Assembly: GCF_963678635.1 (NCBI RefSeq) | Contig: NC_087063.1 | Span: forward strand, 35,936,540 to 35,996,539 | Direction of reading: 5' to 3' | Source of the DNA: Symsagittifera roscoffensis | Lineage: Eukaryota; Xenacoelomorpha; Acoela; Convolutidae | DNA length: 60,000 nucleotides | Shown here: positions 56,601 through 60,000 of the stretch, piece after piece | How the letters are laid out: the number at the start of each line of letters is the position of its first letter | Position numbering within the stretch: the first letter of the stretch is position 1 | Translations under genes and position numbers: made by a program | Notes under the pieces: model-generated | The model's input: the letters and a program-made list of their open reading frames with translations, nothing else | The model's database searches: none | What the model was told of the DNA's origin: nothing

Positions 56601-57578
56601 CTAATTCACTAAATTTCTACGCTATTTTATAGTTCTATCATCATACGACGCACAACAAAAGAAACTAATTTGAAAAAAATATATATTTTTTATGAGAATG
56701 TGGTCGGAACATTTGATTCTACTTTCACAGCAACCGGCTATCCTAGTTTTATGTTGTATTTTTCCTTCAGCCAACGAAGGTGAAGTATAATAATGACTTT
56801 TAATCAGTTTGGTATCCTTTTTCTAATCTTTTCATTCTCTTGTCTTGTTTTTAATCTTTTCAAGTTTTTAACCTTGATGATTGACTTGTGTATGTATACT
56901 TTAAGGAACAATCTTTGTGTGATGAGTGCACAGGATAATTCAGGGAGACGAGAAACGACTTGAGACGGCGTTTACTATTTTACACCTCGCATTATTTGTA
57001 GCTCACTTCTAAAACAAACTTAAAATTCGGTTCTTTTTTTGAAAGGCAAAATCCGATTTTTCGATTTTTTTTTGGCTGATTAACTAACCAGAATGTTAAT
57101 TATTCAAAGTTTAGTAAGCTATGACTATCTTACAAGAGTTGACGTGGTAAATTGCAGTGCACGATCGAATTGAACCCGAAATCATATGGTTGCTGGGCAC
57201 CATCACTACCGATGCGCGACAACGCCACCCGATGCACCACAATGCCACCTTTTTCAACTTTTTGTTATTAAAACCTCCATTTGCAAACCAAAGTTTCCCC
57301 TAGGTGATTGCGAATAAAGTTTCAAGTGAAGGCAAAATAATCCTGTTAGTGGACGGCATGCTGTCTGTTTATTAGCAAATCCAAGAGAAATGTTTTTTTT
57401 TCCAGGAGTGTCCAACGTGGATCTAGTGTGTAAGGAGTTGGTGCAGTTAGTGAGGCACGACATAGGTCCAGTGGCAGCCATGAGCAGGGTGCTGGTGGTG
57501 TCCAAGCTGCCCAAGACCAGATCGGGCAAGATATCCAGAACTACAATGGCGTCACTTGCTAAAGATGCGCCCTTCTCT
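47389..57578 (+). CDS. ACSS3: Acyl-CoA synthetase short-chain family member 3 (12 exons seen, introns included in span)
   Basis: The twelve exons join in frame to 661 residues (human ACSS3 is 686); the last residues are not found. The enzyme activates short-chain acids, chiefly propionate, to acyl-CoA with ATP in the mitochondrial matrix. Visible family marks: Arg/Ser-rich N-terminus that looks like a mitochondrial presequence; KWFVGGELNACENCVDRHV (about 94); LACARIGAVHSLVFGGFA; the AMP-binding P-loop TSGTTGKPK (293-301); ASDLGWVVGHSYICYAPLL; GKPVGTPD; VAGEHLD; IDHFWQTESGSP; LSRTDDVINVAGHR (hinge and adenylate-binding); and KLPKTRSGKISR with the acetylatable catalytic Lys at about 645. All internal introns are GT-AG and phases match at every join. 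Introns carry SINEs, MITEs and a minisatellite. Confidence 0.93.
48058..48202 (+). CDS. ACSS3: ACSS3 exon 2
   Basis: FVGGELNACENCVDRHV to LTYQQLFHK. Acceptor TATGTCAG, donor AAG|GTAACA. Confidence 0.92.
48607..48712. repeat. Small minisatellite with inverted copy in ACSS3 intron 2
   Basis: Four tandem units of 22-23 bp built on TTGCCCACCAAGCATGAAGA (48607, 48629, 48652, 48673) are followed by the exact 13-bp inverse GCTTGGTGGGCAA (48700-48712). The result can form a hairpin with units 1 or 2. Confidence 0.85.
48842..49168 (+). CDS. ACSS3: ACSS3 exon 3
   Basis: Residues 144-252: LAYVLQKELNVVKGDRVLIY, PMIPEAVITMLACARIGAVH, VVVSASYGIEPTRKVNY. Donor TTG|GTGAGT. Confidence 0.95.
49610..49795 (-). 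repeat. tRNA-derived SINE, second family
   Basis: On the - strand box A TGGCGCTCCGGTAGTCATGG and box B GGTTCAAATCGC, separated as in a tRNA, then a body with AGCTCTTGCAAGTAAGTCAT. A relative lies at 57070-57250. It is in ACSS3 intron 3, antisense. Confidence 0.7.
49914..50060 (+). CDS. ACSS3: ACSS3 exon 4 (AMP-binding signature)
   Basis: Residues 253-301, ending PLYILYTSGTTGKPK, the ATP/AMP P-loop. Acceptor GTTTCAG, donor AAA|GTAGGA. Confidence 0.95.
50517..50693 (+). CDS. ACSS3: ACSS3 exon 5
   Basis: Residues 302-360: AIVRPVGGHMVMLSYSMHAI, AASDLGWVVGHSYICYAPLL, NRNTTIIYE. Donor GAG|GTCAAA. Confidence 0.95.
51024..51282 (+). CDS. ACSS3: ACSS3 exon 6
   Basis: Residues 361-446: GKPVGTPDVTAYYRILKKH, LFTAPTALRAIKREDSEG, SIFVAGEHLDVDTLQWAKR, VIDHFWQT. 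Phase 1 donor G|GTTGGT. Confidence 0.95.
51781..51876 (+). CDS. ACSS3: ACSS3 exon 7
   Basis: Completes Glu of WQTESGSP, then ILSVMMGKQMDTNTPLGSSG and KAVPGFD. Phase 1 donor G|GTAAAG. Confidence 0.92.
51918..52129. repeat. Decayed hAT-like MITE in ACSS3 intron 7
   Basis: Ends resemble CAGGGGCGGATCTAGGAG (left CAAGGGTGAGTGTCGATGG, right CTCCTAGATCTGCCCTTG). The interior matches the better copy at 55076-55468 (GGGTTCGGCTCC, GATATCTATTTTTGG, ACGCCACTATGCT blocks). Confidence 0.65.
52180..52243 (+). CDS. ACSS3: ACSS3 exon 8
   Basis: 64-nt micro-exon encoding VRVVNPEGEQLSSGELGNIV I. The acceptor TTTTATAG and phase 2 donor AG|GTAAAA both fit. Confidence 0.88.
52323..52410 (+). CDS. ACSS3: ACSS3 exon 9
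   Basis: RTPLPPGFSDGLYKDEDDK then VFREKYFTTFK. The intron before it is only 79 nt. Donor AAG|GTATTC. Confidence 0.9.
52454..53720 (+). repeat. Composite tRNA-derived repeat in ACSS3 intron 9
   Basis: Begins with stem-loop AATGCTTGC / GCAAGCGTT (52454-52476) and TAGACTTTTTTT. tRNA-like box A TGGCGTTTATGTAA (53179) and perfect box B core GGTTCGAATCT (53222). A second T-arm-like AAGCCCGGGATTTTGATTCC is near 53382. GTCGGCTTTGTTCC and ACAGCTTAGTTCACG modules follow. It is the closest relative outside the array of the WIPI2 intron monomer. Confidence 0.75.
53792..53914 (+). CDS. ACSS3: ACSS3 exon 10
   Basis: GCYDTHDTGFSDVDGFVSVL, SRTDDVINVAGHRLSTSALE E. Contains the hinge and the conserved GHR block. 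Donor GAG|GTCATT. Confidence 0.93.
54612..54711 (+). CDS. ACSS3: ACSS3 exon 11
   Basis: AMLKHSSITECAVIPVPDE then IKGLVPLGVAVLKA. Acceptor ATTTCAG, phase 1 donor G|GTAAAC. Confidence 0.93.
55076..55468. repeat. hAT-like MITE in ACSS3 intron 11
   Basis: 393 bp. Left end CAGGGGTGGATTTGGG and right end ATCCTAGATCCGCCCCTG are inverted repeats of the CAGGGGCGGATCTAGG type common to hAT elements. Non-coding interior. An 8-bp target duplication is not clear (CTTTCTA versus CTTTCCT). Confidence 0.75.
56255..56438. repeat. Short inverted-repeat element in ACSS3 intron 11
   Basis: Perfect 18-bp inverted ends, GCTCTTTTTCCTTCCCCC (56255-56272) and its reverse complement (56421-56438), enclose 148 bp. 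It may be a MITE or a fold-back. A similar C-rich end occurs at 54110. Confidence 0.6.
57060..57255 (-). repeat. tRNA-derived SINE, second family, second copy
   Basis: On the - strand GTAGTGATGGTGCCCAGCA and box B-like GGGTTCAATTCGA match the copy at 49610-49795. The box A region is duplicated (two CATCGGGTGG/GCATCGGTAG-type blocks). Confidence 0.65.
57406..57578 (+). CDS. ACSS3: ACSS3 exon 12 (catalytic Lys)
   Basis: LVQLVRHDIGPVAAMSRVL, VVSKLPKTRSGKISRTTMA. I end the exon at the donor-like TCT|GTTAGT because the next residues have no family match. If unspliced, the frame runs 41 more codons to a stop at 57702. Confidence 0.85.
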
Positions 57579-58453
57579 GTTAGTCATCACCTGGGCCAAT
57601 GTACTTGCATATATCAACCACTTGTTTCCCATTTCTTGGATGCGGTTTGCTCACTCGGATCGTCGGCGGGTCAGATGAAAGCCCTTCTTCACTCGTTATT
57701 TTGACGGGCCGCAATATGGAACTTTCGAAACGTTTGAATTTTTCGGCTAATTTTTTTCGTTTTAAGCAAAAAAAAAAACGGGCTAATTTGAAAAGTTTGT
57801 TCTCTTGCTACCTGTACAGCAACTGTATTTACTTTGTTTCTTGTAACTTTTTTTCGTGAAACGACGCAATGAAGTTTTTCCGTTGTGTTTTTAACATTGC
57901 GAAGCCATTCTTTTTCCAGTGTATCTGCTCAAATTTTTCTGAAGCGCATCATCTATTGCTACTTGATATTTTATAACTAAATAAGGCAGCAAGTCGGATA
58001 GGTGATTGGAAAAAGCAAATACATTTCAATCTGTAGTACTGTGGTTTGAATATCGAACTCAGTTGAAACAAATTATTTTTCAAATTTTTTTTTTCCTGCA
58101 GACAAGTTCTTAAGCTGTCTTGCCGGTTTTTTGCGTGTTTTTAGTGCAGCTTCGCCTGCGTGGAATTTTTAAATTCTCATTTTAATACAAAACATCTCTT
58201 ATGAAGGTTTAGTGTCCTTAAGAATATTTCTAAGAATCGAACAAGGGGTAACATGCTAAAATTATCTGATGAATTGGAGATTTGAAGTATTTTCCCAAGG
58301 ATTTTTTTGGTTCTTCACTAAGAAATTTTTTTTACTTTTGCGATCAGCATAGTGTGTTATTACGAACATTCTTTTTTGTCACCTAACTCGCCAATAAAAG
58401 TTCTCTGTTCTCTGCTTGATTAGTGACTGAGTGGTTAATGATACCAATTAAGC
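57579..58453 (+). other. ACSS3 downstream sequence or last intron
   Basis: No convincing final ACSS3 exon (family C-terminus with an IEDP-like block) was found here or to the window end. AT-rich otherwise, with one partial family tail (GCAGCTTCGCCTGCGTG) near 58145. Confidence 0.5.
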
Positions 58454-58620
58454 TTCCGTGGCTTAGTGGTTAGTTTGTGAGAATGTTTGTTGCATGTTCG
58501 AATCTTTCTTTCGCATGTTCGAAAGGATTATTTCTAATTTTTATTACTGCACTTCATAGAGCTGCTTTTTGTCATGTTCTCGCAAGTGTTTGCGAAGCGA
58601 AGCTTGGCCTCTGTGTGTGA
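58454..58620 (+). repeat. Short tRNA-derived element
   Basis: Strong box A TGGCTTAGTGGTTAG (58460-58474) and box B-like TGTTCGAATCT (58496-58506), then within 100 bp the family tail GCGAAGCGAAGCTTGGCCTC. It lacks paired acceptor ends, so it is not a functional tRNA gene. Confidence 0.6.
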
Positions 58621-58649
58621 AGTTGCTTTACTAGTGAACCTTAGCGACT

Positions 58650-59350
58650 CCTTCGAGACTCCTTCCCCCTTGGCTTACAGGTAACGCTGTTGCCTTTCAA
58701 CCCTAAGATCTGGGGTTCGAGTCCCGGCTGGACCATATTTTTTCAGCATATATGAAATTGAATTTTTTTCCGGGAAAAATTGAGTTGTCGGACTTTCGTT
58801 TGTCTGCTATCTTTTGTCGGCTTAGTTGCCAAATTGGAAAACTGTTTTCTGTTGTTAGCAATTTTTATTGTGGATGCAAGTGTTTTCGATTTACTCCTCT
58901 AATTTGTAAAATTAATAGCCCTGGCTTCTCTTTTCCTTTTTTTTGCGTTTAAGTTTTATTCGACCTAAATTTTTTCCGTTTAGGTTTTATCGGCGTAGTT
59001 ATTTTTTTGGTGTCGATTCAAAGACAAAAAAAATGATTTTTTTTTTTGAAAAACTCAGATTATTTGTTGCAAGATTTCAAAATTTTAAAACTTATTTGTT
59101 CGAAATTTTTGTATGACAACAGTTTCTTCTGACTTTTTTGTTTTCGGCTGAATGGGTGTCTAGCCACTTCTTGTCACCTTAGTGGCCGCTCGATAAGTAC
59201 TAAAAGCTTTAATACTCTCCACCCCCAAAACAAAGATATATATTTTGTCGATTTTGTTATTTCCGTCTCTTGTTCTATTCGCTAGCGTGCAATGCTGCGC
59301 TTGCATTGTATCCCAATTGATGCGATGTTCCGCTTGGCTTCTGTGTATCA
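58650..59350 (+). repeat. Composite tRNA-derived SINE-like element
   Basis: Head with box A TGGCTTACAGGTAACG (58671) and box B GGTTCGAGTCC (58714-58724), then CGGCTGGACCA, the best preserved head in the window. GTCGGCTTAGTTGCC module at 58816; tail TGCGATGTTCCGCTTGGCTTCTG near 59320. Confidence 0.75.
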
Positions 59351-60000
59351 GTTAAAATTCAAGTTTATTTCCTAAAAGGAAGGCAAGTTCTGCTCTCGGT
59401 GTTAACAAAAATATAAATGACGTGAAATTAGATTTCTATAGACTTATAGCAGATTTTAATTTTTTTTGTATTTCACAGCGCAATAAAAATAAATACTAAT
59501 CGGTCCAGTTTTGGGTCAATATGGGTTAGTTTTATGAAATTAGTTTAATTCATTCAATCAGAAAAATTTCTTCATTTAGAAGCATTAGCTTTAGTCATTC
59601 AATCAGAAAATATTCTTCATTTAAAAGTTTTAAGATGATATCTTTTCTTTGAAACTTCGAAGTTGGTATTTTTTTAGCTTGATTTTGGCGTTTCTTTCAA
59701 AAGCGTTTGTTGAATGGTCTCTATTACTCATTTGATAGCTGCGTTTGGTACCACTTCTGTATAATATCTTTCAGAACATAATAGACAACAGTTGAATGGA
59801 TAGACATTTGATTTGGCAGCTGAATGATAAAGCTCGCTCAAAATAAAACAGGTCCTCATTGCAGAGGTCAGTCAACTTCAACTTCTTTGATGGTTCATGT
59901 TGATGCCGTGAAGCTATTTTATTGTCATTTTTTGGGGGCTTTTTTTTGAAAAGAATCTGAATTGGTTCAATGAAAATTGAAGCACGGGTATAAATAAATA
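59351..60000. other. Terminal AT-rich sequence
   Basis: Contains the GGAAGGCAAGTTCTGCTCTC block (59382) of the dispersed family and a short direct repeat (CATTCAATCAGAAAA... at 59552 and 59597). No gene seen. Confidence 0.5.

Overview
This is a 60 kb piece of an AT-rich, repeat-dense animal (metazoan) nuclear genome, almost certainly from an invertebrate. The evidence is two spliced animal genes with GT-AG introns, several retrotransposon classes and tRNA-derived SINEs. I cannot place the phylum from sequence alone. There is no bacterial gene organisation, CRISPR array or rRNA.

Layout. 1-9,800 is a graveyard of decayed retroelements on the + strand: a non-LTR reverse transcriptase with C2H2 fingers behind it (1-1980), a broken gag-like ORF series (2143-4595), a Penelope-like RT plus GIY-YIG fragment (4596-5710), and a PHD-RT-restriction-like-endonuclease non-LTR element (about 6880-9780). 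10,111-14,047 is a Ty3/gypsy-type LTR element on the - strand with 101-bp LTRs, a 5-bp target duplication, a polypurine tract and an apparent self-priming site. A piece of DNA carrying a 41-nt intron-like gap has gone into its pol gene.

14,533-33,364 (+) is a complete three-exon WIPI2-type autophagy gene (predicted 545 aa). Its 16.9-kb first intron holds a tandem array of eleven roughly 1.08-1.14 kb monomers. Each monomer carries tRNA-like Pol III box A/box B sequence, and there is a 2.17-kb higher-order duplication inside the array. A decayed - strand RT fragment follows the array.

33,365-47,388 is intergenic: composite SINEs, a degenerate tandem repeat, a 543-bp tandem duplication, diverged copies of a segmental repeat, and three non-LTR RT remnants. 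47,389-57,578 (+) holds twelve exons of ACSS3, a mitochondrial acyl-CoA (propionyl-CoA) synthetase, lacking only the last few residues. Its introns hold hAT-like MITEs, two SINE families and a minisatellite. 57,579 to the end is downstream sequence or the last intron, again with tRNA-derived repeats.

How it fits together: the two host genes are unrelated (PI3P effector of autophagosome formation; short-chain acyl-CoA synthesis) and happen to be neighbours on the same strand. Everything else is repeat biology. The best leads for something new are the self-primed short-LTR element, the tRNA-bearing intronic satellite, the insert with a tiny in-frame intron in pol, and a composite SINE family that begins with a covarying hairpin.
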